A DNA stretch of 6,804 bases from Deltaproteobacteria bacterium (GCA_003647375.1 QMMS01000240.1:1-6804), one strand, 5' to 3'; shown: positions 1-6,676, counted from the stretch's first letter. Translations and numbers: made by a program. Notes: generated by a model from the letters alone, not told the origin.

Positions 1-1
1 A

Positions 2-2104
2 AATAAGGAGACTCATAAGTATATGCTCATGCGCGGTCGTTATTCTTATATGAGGGATGTACTCTATGATCGTATGACAAAGATCATCGGTTCGCCTAAC
101 AATATTTCCCACAGCGCCATCTGCGCCGAGGCTGAAAAGTTCGGGCCTTACTATACCGAAGGCTATTGGGGATACCGGCAATACGATGTTGTCAATTCAC
201 GTTATGTCCTCATCTGGGGCGCCGATCCCCTGGCGGCCAACCGGCAGGTGTCCTATTACTCCAGTGTCTGGGGCGATGCGATCGGCAACGCCACAGTCGC
301 CGTTGTGGAACCGAGGCTGTCGGCCACGGCGGCCAAGGCCGATGAGTGGCTTCCGGTAAAGCCCGGCCAAGATGGTGCCATAGCAGCAGCTATCGCACAT
401 GTCATTCTAACCCGGGGTCTATGGTATCGCGACTTTGTGGGCGACTTCATCGACGGTCAAAACCGATTTGTAGTCGGTCAAGTAGTTAGCGAGGATGATT
501 TTGAAGAAAAATACACCCATGGTTTAGTCAAATGGTGGAACCTTGAATTGAAAGATAAAACCGTGGCTTGGGCAGCCGAACGCAGCGGCTTGCCCGTGGA
601 TCAGATTCAACGTGTTGCCGTAGAGTATGCCAGGGCCGCCCCGAACTGCATATCCTGGGTCGGGGGGGGGCCGGTGATGCAGGTGCGCGGCGGATACGCC
701 AGCATGATCTGCCACGCCCTAAACGGTCTGACCGGAGGTGTTGATAATGTTGGTGGAACCCAACAAGCAAACAAGGAATACACAGGCAAGTTTCCGAAAC
801 CCGATGATTTCATAGACGATATCGCCAAAAAAGGCAAAAAACATGGAAAAATCGACCATCGGGGCAGGTTAGAATTTCCTGCGCTTACCAAAGGAAAATC
901 AGGCGGGGGTGTGGTCACCAACAATGCGGCCGAGGGCATTTTGAACGCGGACCCCAATGAGATCAAGGTGGCCATCGCTTACATGAACAATTTTACTTTT
1001 TCATGCGGGCAGCCGGAACGCTGGGAGCGGGCTTTGTCAAAGATTCCATTCCTCGTTCACATCACAACCAATGCTTCCGAGTTCTCTTGGTTTTGCGATA
1101 TTTTGCTGCCTGACACCCATCACATGTTTGAAAAATGGGGTTATGTAAAGTCCCATGCCAACGGGCATCGCCACGTGACCCTCATGCAGCCGTTGCTCAA
1201 GCCGGTCTGGGACTTCAAGATCGATGAAACCGAAATCCCCTGGCTGATCGCCGAAAAGCTGGCAGAGCGGGGCTTTGACAACTTGCTGCGTCATTACAAG
1301 ACATATAAGGACCCGGAAACAGGCAAGGCGCCGACCAGTGAGAAAGAATTTGCGCTGTATGCCCTAAAATATGTCACCCAGAACCTCTGGGATCCGTCCA
1401 AGTACAAAGGCGGCGATAAAATCAATGGATGGGAGGAATTTCTGAAAATCGGTGTATGGAACTCCGACCCCTACCCCTATCGCAAGAAATGGGGCAACAT
1501 GAAAACCAAGACCAAAAAATTTGAATTTTACAGCGAAACGCTGAAAACTGCACTGACAAAACATGCTGAAAAACACAATACGACGGTCGATCATGTTCTG
1601 GAGGTCTGCCAGTACCAGGCCCGTGGTGAAAAGGCTTTTGTGCCCCATTACGAAGAACCCATGATTGCAGGAGACCAGAAGGCCTACCCGTTTATCTTTG
1701 TCGATCATAAATCCCGGTTGAACCGGGAGGGCCGTACACCCAACTGCACCTGGTATTATGAATTCAAGGATCTCGATCCGGGGGATGAAATCTGGCAGGA
1801 TGTGGCCAAAATCAATCCGCTTGATGCTGGAAATCTGGGCATCAAAACCGGTGATGAGATCAAGATTACTTCCGAAACCGGCAGCCTGATTTGTAAGGCC
1901 AAACTGTGGGAGGGAGTACGTCCCAGTACTGTTGCGAAATGCTACGGTCAGGGGCATTGGGCCTACGGTGCCATCGCCGCAAAGGAATTTGGGAAAACCC
2001 CCAGGGGCGGCAGCAACAATGACGTCATACCCGCGGTTTACGATCGTCTGAGTGGCAGTACTGTTCGCCATGCCGGTACACGCGTCAAAATCGAAAAAAT
2101 TTAG
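2..2104 (+). CDS. Molybdopterin oxidoreductase catalytic subunit, DMSO reductase superfamily (PsrA/PhsA/PadB-like), 5' partial
   Basis: This is the catalytic subunit of a Mo- or W-bis(pterin) oxidoreductase, paired with the FeS and NrfD-type subunits that follow. The frame is open to the left edge. The ATG at 23 is probably internal, because the protein there is already deep in the fold and the upstream codons read NKETHKY, which fits continuing coding. Missing are the N-terminal [4Fe-4S] cysteine motif and any Tat signal, perhaps 100-150 residues judged from PsrA-type proteins. Numbering from the ATG at 23, SPNNISHSAIC (24-34) carries the likely metal ligand Cys34 (TGC at 122-124); no in-frame TGA appears. 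WGADPLAANRQ (about 65-75) and VVEPRLSATAAKADEWLPVKPG (split as VVEPRLSATA and KADEWLPVKPG, about 94-115) match pterin-binding regions of the family. LLPDTHHMFEKWGYV lies mid-protein. The C-terminal molydop-binding domain runs from about 553 to 693. The overall pattern recalls the phenylacetyl-CoA oxidoreductase/polysulfide reductase branch. The substrate is unknown, and whether it is periplasmic or cytoplasmic cannot be decided without the N-terminus. Confidence 0.93.
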   Translation, partial: NKETHKYMLMRGRYSYMRDVLYDRMTKIIGSPNNISHSAICAEAEKFGPYYTEGYWGYRQYDVVNSRYVLIWGADPLAANRQVSYYSSVWGDAIGNATVAVVEPRLSATAAKADEWLPVKPGQDGAIAAAIAHVILTRGLWYRDFVGDFIDGQNRFVVGQVVSEDDFEEKYTHGLVKWWNLELKDKTVAWAAERSGLPVDQIQRVAVEYARAAPNCISWVGGGPVMQVRGGYASMICHALNGLTGGVDNVGGTQQANKEYTGKFPKPDDFIDDIAKKGKKHGKIDHRGRLEFPALTKGKSGGGVVTNNAAEGILNADPNEIKVAIAYMNNFTFSCGQPERWERALSKIPFLVHITTNASEFSWFCDILLPDTHHMFEKWGYVKSHANGHRHVTLMQPLLKPVWDFKIDETEIPWLIAEKLAERGFDNLLRHYKTYKDPETGKAPTSEKEFALYALKYVTQNLWDPSKYKGGDKINGWEEFLKIGVWNSDPYPYRKKWGNMKTKTKKFEFYSETLKTALTKHAEKHNTTVDHVLEVCQYQARGEKAFVPHYEEPMIAGDQKAYPFIFVDHKSRLNREGRTPNCTWYYEFKDLDPGDEIWQDVAKINPLDAGNLGIKTGDEIKITSETGSLICKAKLWEGVRPSTVAKCYGQGHWAYGAIAAKEFGKTPRGGSNNDVIPAVYDRLSGSTVRHAGTRVKIEKI

Positions 2105-2108
2105 GAGG
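2103..2108 (+). promoter_or_regulatory. Shine-Dalgarno of the FeS subunit, overlapping the upstream stop codon
   Basis: AGGAGG begins inside the TAG stop of the catalytic gene (2102-2104) and sits 6 nt before the ATG at 2115. The overlap implies translational coupling of the catalytic and electron-transfer subunits. Confidence 0.85.
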
Positions 2109-2114
2109 TAACTC

Positions 2115-2840
2115 ATGCCAAGATATGCAATGGTAATCGATCTACAACGCTGCGTCGGATGTGGCGCTTGCAGTATCGCCTGCAGAAACGAAAACAACGT
2201 GCCCGATGGCATCTACTGGTCCAATAAAATTACGGAGACCGTGGGTAAGTTTCCTAATGTCCGGCACCATTATATTCCTACCCTATGCAACCACTGCGAA
2301 TATGCCCCCTGTGTAAGGGGTTGCCCGACCAAAGCCATGCACAAGCTGGAAAACGGCATCACCATGCACAACCCAAAGAAGTGTATCGGCTGCAAGTACT
2401 GTGAATTCAACTGCCCTTATGGAGTGATCTATTTTAATTGGCAGGAGCCACACCAGTTCTGGAAGAATGACAATGCTCTGCTTAAAGGCGGCACATCTTC
2501 ACCACGCCAAGAAGTCGAAAAGGTAGATGCAAAGAAAACACCATACGAAAACCCGGAAAGGGGTGAAACCTTGCCTGCCAACAGACCCAAGGGTGTCGTG
2601 GAAAAGTGCACTTTTTGTGATCACAGAGTGAAAAGGGGGTTGTTGCCACGTTGCGCTGAAGCATGTCCGGCAAACGCCAGGGTATTCGGCGACATCAAGG
2701 ATCCCCAAAGCGATGTGTCTAAACTGCTCGGCAAATTCCGCCCATTCAGGTTGCGGGAACAGATTGGTACCAACCCCCATATATTTTACATTCGGAGTTT
2801 CAATCCGGCCCAGTACAGCCAGACCAAAGGAGGTGTTTAA
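2115..2840 (+). CDS. Four-cluster ferredoxin subunit (PsrB/NrfC/PadC-like)
   Basis: This is the electron-transfer subunit that wires the molybdopterin subunit to the membrane subunit. The 241-residue protein has exactly 16 cysteines in four groups: C13/C16/C19/C23, C58/C61/C66/C70, C90/C93/C96/C100 and C165/C168/C180/C184. The X11 spacing of the fourth group (C168 to C180) is typical of NrfC/PsrB/DmsB subunits. All four groups have four cysteines, so four [4Fe-4S] clusters are expected, with no Trp or Asp substitution. No signal peptide is seen; such subunits normally travel with a Tat-signalled partner or stay cytoplasmic. The 64 residues between C100 and C165 form a longer linker than in classic PsrB/NrfC, rich in charged and Pro residues. 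The start is fixed by AGGAGG 6 nt upstream and by the MPRYAMVIDLQRCVGC opening. The stop codon abuts the next ATG. Confidence 0.95.
   Translation: MPRYAMVIDLQRCVGCGACSIACRNENNVPDGIYWSNKITETVGKFPNVRHHYIPTLCNHCEYAPCVRGCPTKAMHKLENGITMHNPKKCIGCKYCEFNCPYGVIYFNWQEPHQFWKNDNALLKGGTSSPRQEVEKVDAKKTPYENPERGETLPANRPKGVVEKCTFCDHRVKRGLLPRCAEACPANARVFGDIKDPQSDVSKLLGKFRPFRLREQIGTNPHIFYIRSFNPAQYSQTKGGV
2828..2833 (+). promoter_or_regulatory. Shine-Dalgarno of the membrane subunit, inside the FeS gene
   Basis: AGGAGG lies within the last codons of the FeS gene (longer match AAAGGAGGT at 2826-2834), 7 nt before the ATG at 2841. The TAA at 2838-2840 directly precedes that ATG, so the two genes are probably translationally coupled. 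Confidence 0.85.
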
Positions 2841-3971
2841 ATGAGTGCTAACAATAGGCTTTACGGAACCTGGATGGCGATCCTCGGCATTGTCGTCCTG
2901 ATTGGACTTTACACCACTTATAAGCTGTTTACTGTCGGTCACGTATTGTTCAACACCGATGATGTGATCATATGGTCACTGCCGTTGGGTATATATATAT
3001 ATCTGGCGCTTATCAGTTCCGGCCTGACGATTCTTTCTGCATTCCCGCTGGTTCTTGGCATACGCAAATATGAACCATTTGCCAAACGATTGGTATTTTT
3101 ATCCATTGCGACACTATGTGGTGCTTTCGTATCCATTGGACTGGAGCTGGGCAATGTTTTTCACATAATTTATATCATACTGTCGCCTAACTTATCATCT
3201 CCCATCTGGTGGATGGGCGCCATCTACAGCACGGAACTGGTAATTTTGATCGTCAAGTTCGGTTTGATGCACAAAGGTGAGTGGCACAGCGGATTCAGCA
3301 AGTTTCTGGCCACGGCTTCATTCATTCTGGCCCTGGTGGCACCGCTGATGATCGGGTCGGTATTCGGCATCACTGAATCCCGAGTAACTTACTTTGGACC
3401 TGTCATGTCTATTTACTGTTTGCTGATGGCATTTATGAGTGGAACCGCATTATTCCTTTTCTACAGCCTGATTGTGAACAAACTGACCGGAAACGGCGCT
3501 CCATCTGAATTGTATGATGGGTTTGCCTTAATCTTCACGTACGCAACAGCTATCGTCGTCGGTTTTACACTACTGAAGTTTGCCATCGAATCAGCAACCG
3601 TGGTGCCTGAGTTTCTCGTATATCGCCAATTTGAACACGCCTTTGGTGCTATCCGGGGATTTCATACTGAGGTGCTTTTGGGGTTATATCTGCCCTTTGT
3701 TTTACTGTTGTTTCCTTCTATTCGCAAAAGTGCCGGCGGCAAAATAGTTTCATCGGTGCTGATTCTGATGGGGACGCTGTTCATGAACATGGAAATTCTG
3801 CTGGCCGGCCAGAGCCGTCCGGTGGGTCCCAAAGCGGAGCAGTATCCTGAGTTTATCAATTATTTTCCAAGCATCTGGGAGTTTATGATTTTTTTGTTTT
3901 CCCTATTCATTATGCTGGTGCTGTACACGCTGGGTGAACGATTTCTGAAACTGACCGAAGTACCTGAGTAA
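2841..3971 (+). CDS. nrfD: NrfD/PsrC-type polytopic membrane subunit
   Basis: This is the integral membrane anchor and probable quinone-reactive subunit. The 376-residue protein is strongly hydrophobic, with about nine or ten membrane segments by eye: near residues 8-30, 43-72, 82-103, 127-143, 153-176, 185-213, 226-250, 275-293, 302-323 and 343-366. The segment around WSLPLGIYIYLALISSGL (45-62) resembles the NrfD-family second helix, where PsrC-type proteins bind quinone. Several acidic or polar residues lie in or near predicted helices (E102, E132, E250, E277, E318) and could serve proton or quinol handling; this is inference. No heme-ligand pattern or Cys cluster is seen. The position right after the FeS gene with zero spacing supports an A-B-C complex. 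The length and ten-helix look suggest the longer NrfD/HybB-like form, but I cannot separate subfamilies by eye. The gene symbol is a family name, not proof of nitrite reduction. Confidence 0.93.
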   Translation: MSANNRLYGTWMAILGIVVLIGLYTTYKLFTVGHVLFNTDDVIIWSLPLGIYIYLALISSGLTILSAFPLVLGIRKYEPFAKRLVFLSIATLCGAFVSIGLELGNVFHIIYIILSPNLSSPIWWMGAIYSTELVILIVKFGLMHKGEWHSGFSKFLATASFILALVAPLMIGSVFGITESRVTYFGPVMSIYCLLMAFMSGTALFLFYSLIVNKLTGNGAPSELYDGFALIFTYATAIVVGFTLLKFAIESATVVPEFLVYRQFEHAFGAIRGFHTEVLLGLYLPFVLLLFPSIRKSAGGKIVSSVLILMGTLFMNMEILLAGQSRPVGPKAEQYPEFINYFPSIWEFMIFLFSLFIMLVLYTLGERFLKLTEVPE

Positions 3972-3978
3972 AATAAAT

Positions 3979-4006
3979 GCAGCCGGCTCACTAACGGGTC
4001 GGCTGC
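3979..4006 (+). terminator. GC-rich hairpin after the membrane-subunit gene; possible attenuator or mRNA-processing hairpin
   Basis: GCAGCCG (3979-3985) pairs perfectly with CGGCTGC (4000-4006). The stem can extend inward by four more pairs, two of them G-T, leaving a six-base loop ACTAAC. It lies 7 nt after the stop of the NrfD-type gene and 31 nt before the chaperone start. No T-run follows (the next bases are CATGTTCATATTTA), so it is not a textbook intrinsic terminator. It may reduce read-through into the accessory genes or protect the 3' end of the enzyme message. Confidence 0.5.
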
Positions 4007-4037
4007 CATGTTCATATTTAAATGAATAAGGAAGAGA

Positions 4038-4733
4038 ATGAAAACACAAGACTTTTTTGACCATGAAAATCTAAGATCGAAAGTTTATCGTCTTTTAGCC
4101 AACGGATTTTACCTGCCTGTAGAAAATCTTTTTGAAAATATGACAGAGTTGGCAATGTGTATGGAACAGGTCGGTTGTGAGGTTGGTAAGGGTATGCGTC
4201 AAATCGAATCGGGTACTGAGCAATTTTACGAACCTGAAATCTTGGAAGTCGACTATGCGAGGCTTTTTGTGGGTCCTTTTAGTCTACTGGCGGCACCATA
4301 TGGGTCTGTGTATCTAGAGGGTCAACGGCTGTTGATGGGCAATTCTACAGCAGATGTCCAAAAAAGATACCAAAAGGCCGGTTTGAGTATCGCTCCCGAC
4401 TTTAAAGACGCGCCTGATCATATTGCTGCGGAGCTCGAATTCATGCATTTTCTTATCTTTAAAGAAATTGAGGTCACAAGAAAGGAAGATATCAACGGCT
4501 TCACCCTCTTTCTGAATAACCAGCAATCTTTTTTGGAACAGCATCTGTGTGCCTGGATATCTGAATTTGCCGATAATGTCGTAAATAATGCTCAAACCTC
4601 TTTTTATCAAAATCTGGCCAGGGCAACCGAGGTCTTTGTTAAATATGATTACCTTATGGTTTCTTCGATATTGAGTTCCTGGCAGCCTGATGTTGAAAAA
4701 CCTGTGGAACTATATCGCTTAAATACAGCCTAA
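4038..4733 (+). CDS. TorD-family molybdoenzyme maturation chaperone
   Basis: This is a cytoplasmic chaperone expected to bind the apo-catalytic subunit, aid cofactor insertion and, if the enzyme is exported, proofread its Tat signal. The 231-residue, mostly helical soluble protein carries the family signature in order: DYARLFVGP (72-80), PYGSVYLEG (87-95), Y111 with the AGL that follows it, and PDHIAAELEFMHFL (126-139), then a helical C-terminus with QHLCAWISEF (168-177). The usual PYESVY appears here as PYGSVY. The length is normal for TorD/DmsD/NarJ-like proteins. An AAGGAAG site (4028-4034) about 3-5 nt upstream supports the start. Its place directly after the enzyme genes argues that this enzyme is its client. 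By eye the gene is more AT-rich than its neighbours; this was not computed. It is probably specific to this enzyme, since TorD-family members are usually client-dedicated. Confidence 0.9.
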   Translation: MKTQDFFDHENLRSKVYRLLANGFYLPVENLFENMTELAMCMEQVGCEVGKGMRQIESGTEQFYEPEILEVDYARLFVGPFSLLAAPYGSVYLEGQRLLMGNSTADVQKRYQKAGLSIAPDFKDAPDHIAAELEFMHFLIFKEIEVTRKEDINGFTLFLNNQQSFLEQHLCAWISEFADNVVNNAQTSFYQNLARATEVFVKYDYLMVSSILSSWQPDVEKPVELYRLNTA

Positions 4734-4757
4734 CCCGGTTAATTGTTAAAGATCGCA

Positions 4758-4781
4758 TCACCTTCCGGCTTTTACAGGTGA
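4758..4781 (+). promoter_or_regulatory. Inverted repeat upstream of the FmdE-family gene (possible operator or weak attenuator)
   Basis: TCACCT (4758-4763) and AGGTGA (4776-4781) are perfect 6-bp inverted arms with a 12-base spacer. They are followed by a T-rich stretch (4783-4800) and a palindrome ATATTAATAT (4805-4814). This is in the 103-nt gap between the chaperone and FmdE genes. I could not find a convincing -35/-10 pair, so it could be an operator, a weak hairpin or chance. Confidence 0.25.
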
Positions 4782-4825
4782 ATTATTTTATCTCTTGTTA
4801 GTTAATATTAATATCAAGAGTCTTT

Positions 4826-4831
4826 GGAGAG
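4826..4831 (+). promoter_or_regulatory. Shine-Dalgarno that sets the FmdE-family start at 4837
   Basis: GGAGAG lies 5 nt before the ATG at 4837. A longer frame could open at a TTG at 4795, but that start has no ribosome site and adds 14 residues unlike the family, so 4837 is preferred. Confidence 0.75.
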
Positions 4832-4836
4832 TAATC

Positions 4837-5523
4837 ATGCAGGATTTTGAAACGTTGTTGACAGGATCTTCTGAAGCACATGGGCACTTGTGTCCAGGGC
4901 AGGTCGTGGGAGTCCGCATGGCCATGCTCGGCTGCCGGCTTATCGGTCTGAATGAACCCACCAGTCATAAACAGATTAAAAAACTCATCGTCTATGTGGA
5001 AATGGATCGCTGCACTGCCGATGCAGTTGCCTACGCAACCGGCGTCAAGCTCGGACGCCGCTCATTGAAATTTATGGACTATGGCATCATGGCGGCCACC
5101 TTTGTCAATCTTGAAACAGGCAAAGCCTTTCGGGTCCTATCCACGGAAGAATCCCGCGATCTTGCCGAAGTCTACGCGCCGGAAATACAGGGTAAACATG
5201 CCCGCCAGTTGGAAGCCTATAAGCGCATGCCGGACAGTGCGCTGTTCCGGGTACAGAAAGTTGATGCCAGGGTGAAAGACAAGGATATGCCGGGTCCGAC
5301 ACGTTATAAAACCACATGCCAGCTGTGTGGCCAGGTTATTCGGGATGGTCGTGAAATTATCAGGGACAATAAGGTTCTTTGCAAGCCTTGCACTCGAGAA
5401 AGCTATTTCAAACATGCCCGTGAAATAGCTTGGCCGGAAATGGATTGGACCCCTTCGAAGGTTACGGATATGCAGGCAACCCATATAGAATGCGACAGCG
5501 GGAATCTGCTGCACATTCATTGA
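4837..5523 (+). CDS. FmdE-family protein with C-terminal zinc ribbon
   Basis: This 228-residue protein belongs to the FmdE family, named for a protein of the archaeal formylmethanofuran dehydrogenase locus. In bacteria relatives sit beside molybdo- or tungsto-enzyme and cofactor genes; their biochemical role is not established. The N-terminal domain carries AHGHLCPGQVVGVRMAM (14-30), with the metal-site candidates H15, H17 and C19, then VEMDRCTADAV (54-64, with D57 and C59) and TGVKLGRRSLKFMDYG (68-83). The C-terminus has a zinc ribbon, C161-X2-C164 and C182-X2-C185, then a tail ending HIECDSGNLLHIH. From memory, many relatives have TGC and DYGK where this protein has TGV and DYGI, so one possible ligand cysteine is absent. 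No signal peptide or membrane segment is seen. It lies 39 nt before the molybdopterin-binding gene, suggesting a joint role in metal or pterin handling, which is inference. Confidence 0.88.
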   Translation: MQDFETLLTGSSEAHGHLCPGQVVGVRMAMLGCRLIGLNEPTSHKQIKKLIVYVEMDRCTADAVAYATGVKLGRRSLKFMDYGIMAATFVNLETGKAFRVLSTEESRDLAEVYAPEIQGKHARQLEAYKRMPDSALFRVQKVDARVKDKDMPGPTRYKTTCQLCGQVIRDGREIIRDNKVLCKPCTRESYFKHAREIAWPEMDWTPSKVTDMQATHIECDSGNLLHIH

Positions 5524-5562
5524 AAATATGCATTGTTGCTTCATCACTAAAGGAGAGACGCC

Positions 5563-6594
5563 ATGCTGAAAAAAATAAAAATTGAAAACGCCGTGGGAAC
5601 CCAACTGGCCCATGACATTACGGAAATTCGGCCTGGCGAGTTCAAAGGGCCGGCATTCAGAAAAGGCCATACGGTGTGTGATGACGATATCTGTCGACTT
5701 CAAAAGCTGGGCAAGAATAATTTGTACCTCATTGATCTAGCTGATGATGAGATTCATGAAAACCAAGCAGCTGGAATTCTGGCAAATTCGCTTGCCGGTG
5801 AAGGCGTTGTGTGGGAAGACAATGCCAAGGAAGGTAAAATCGGCCTTCATGCCGCCCATGACGGCCTGCTTAAGGTGGAAACCTCTTCATTGGCAGCAAT
5901 GAACATGGTCAACGAAGTCATGTGCGCGACACTTCACAGTGGCACGTTGGTAAAAAAGGGAGCCCTTGTGGGAGCCACTCGTGCCATTCCTCTTGTGATG
6001 AAAAGGGCGCCAGTCGAACGAGCCGCGGCAATTGCTGCCCAAAACAATGGAACGTTGAAGGTAATGACCTTAAGAAAGGCAAGTGCCGGACTCGTGATAA
6101 CGGGCAACGAGGTCTATCATGGTTTGATCGAAGATCGATTCGCACCGGTTCTTTCAGAAAAAATCAGATTGTTGGGGTCTGAGGTGAAAGGCATCGCGTT
6201 TGCGCCCGATAACGAAGAAAAAATTAACAGTGCAATTCAAGCGCACCTGGACAATGGCTGCGACCTGCTTCTTCTCAGTGGTGGCATGAGTGTTGATCCG
6301 GATGATGTCACCCGAATGGCCATCCGCAGGGCTGGAGCCAAGGAGATCCAATACGGTGCAGCTGTGCTGCCGGGTGCCATGTTTCTTACAGCTTATATCG
6401 GGAATATTCCGTTGTTAGGTGTACCGGCCTGTGGTCTGTATCACAGAACAACCGTGCTAGATCTAATCCTACCACGTCTTCTTGCCGGTGAAAAAATCGG
6501 AAAAAAAGAGTTGGCTTTTATGGGACATGGCGGACTTTGCAAAGATTGTAAGGAATGTGTCTATCCCCATTGCCCATTCGGCAAGGGTTTGTAA
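5563..6594 (+). CDS. MoeA/MogA-type molybdopterin-binding protein with C-terminal four-cysteine motif
   Basis: This is a probable cofactor-maturation protein carrying the MoCF/MPT-binding fold shared by MogA and MoeA. The 343-residue protein is shorter than canonical MoeA (about 410). Its N-terminal part opens like MoeA (VGTQLAHDITEIRPGEFKG, 11-29) but lacks the MoeA DGYA motif. The MPT-binding domain spans about 170-310, with TGNEVYHG (180-187), LLSGGMSVDPDD (237-248) and a glycine-rich GVPACGLYHRTTVLD (286-300). MoeA and MogA have GG-x-S/G and D-x-T motifs at the matching place. The C-terminal tail holds C326-X2-C329-X2-C332-X4-C337, ending CPFGKGL, which could bind zinc or an FeS cluster. 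AGGAG at 5551-5555 lies 7 nt upstream of the ATG. It may be a paralogue specialised for this enzyme rather than the general MoeA. Whether it catalyses metal insertion is unknown. Confidence 0.88.
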   Translation: MLKKIKIENAVGTQLAHDITEIRPGEFKGPAFRKGHTVCDDDICRLQKLGKNNLYLIDLADDEIHENQAAGILANSLAGEGVVWEDNAKEGKIGLHAAHDGLLKVETSSLAAMNMVNEVMCATLHSGTLVKKGALVGATRAIPLVMKRAPVERAAAIAAQNNGTLKVMTLRKASAGLVITGNEVYHGLIEDRFAPVLSEKIRLLGSEVKGIAFAPDNEEKINSAIQAHLDNGCDLLLLSGGMSVDPDDVTRMAIRRAGAKEIQYGAAVLPGAMFLTAYIGNIPLLGVPACGLYHRTTVLDLILPRLLAGEKIGKKELAFMGHGGLCKDCKECVYPHCPFGKGL

Positions 6595-6676
6595 CCAACA
6601 TGTACATTAAAATCGTCTGTGTATTTTCCGGGATAGCGCTGTGTTGGAATACTTTGCAAATAATGGGACAAGGGGT

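Noticed and set aside
5..25. AAGGAG at 5-10 followed by ATG at 23, as if a gene started here
   Set aside because: The spacing of 12 nt is long, the frame is open to the left edge, and the protein at this point lies just before the metal-ligand region, with the N-terminal FeS domain absent. It is better explained as an internal stretch of a cut gene.
1364..2212. Long minus-strand open frame (282 codons) across the end of the catalytic gene
   Set aside because: It lies fully opposite strongly conserved coding sequence and its protein has no recognisable motif; it is a shadow of the plus-strand gene.
2499..2942. Minus-strand frame of 147 codons opposite the FeS and membrane genes
   Set aside because: It overlaps two well-supported genes and crosses their junction, with no family features.
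4795..4836. TTG start giving a 242-residue FmdE-family protein
   Set aside because: No ribosome site precedes the TTG, and the added residues do not look like the family; GGAGAG before the ATG at 4837 is better.
5137..5703. Minus-strand frame of 188 codons opposite the FmdE and MoeA-like genes
   Set aside because: It is antisense to two clear genes and has no recognisable domain.
6595..6647. CCAACA (6595-6600) and TGTTGG (6642-6647) as terminator arms after the last gene
   Set aside because: The loop is about 41 bases, the stem only 6 bp, and no T-run follows, so an intrinsic terminator is not supported.
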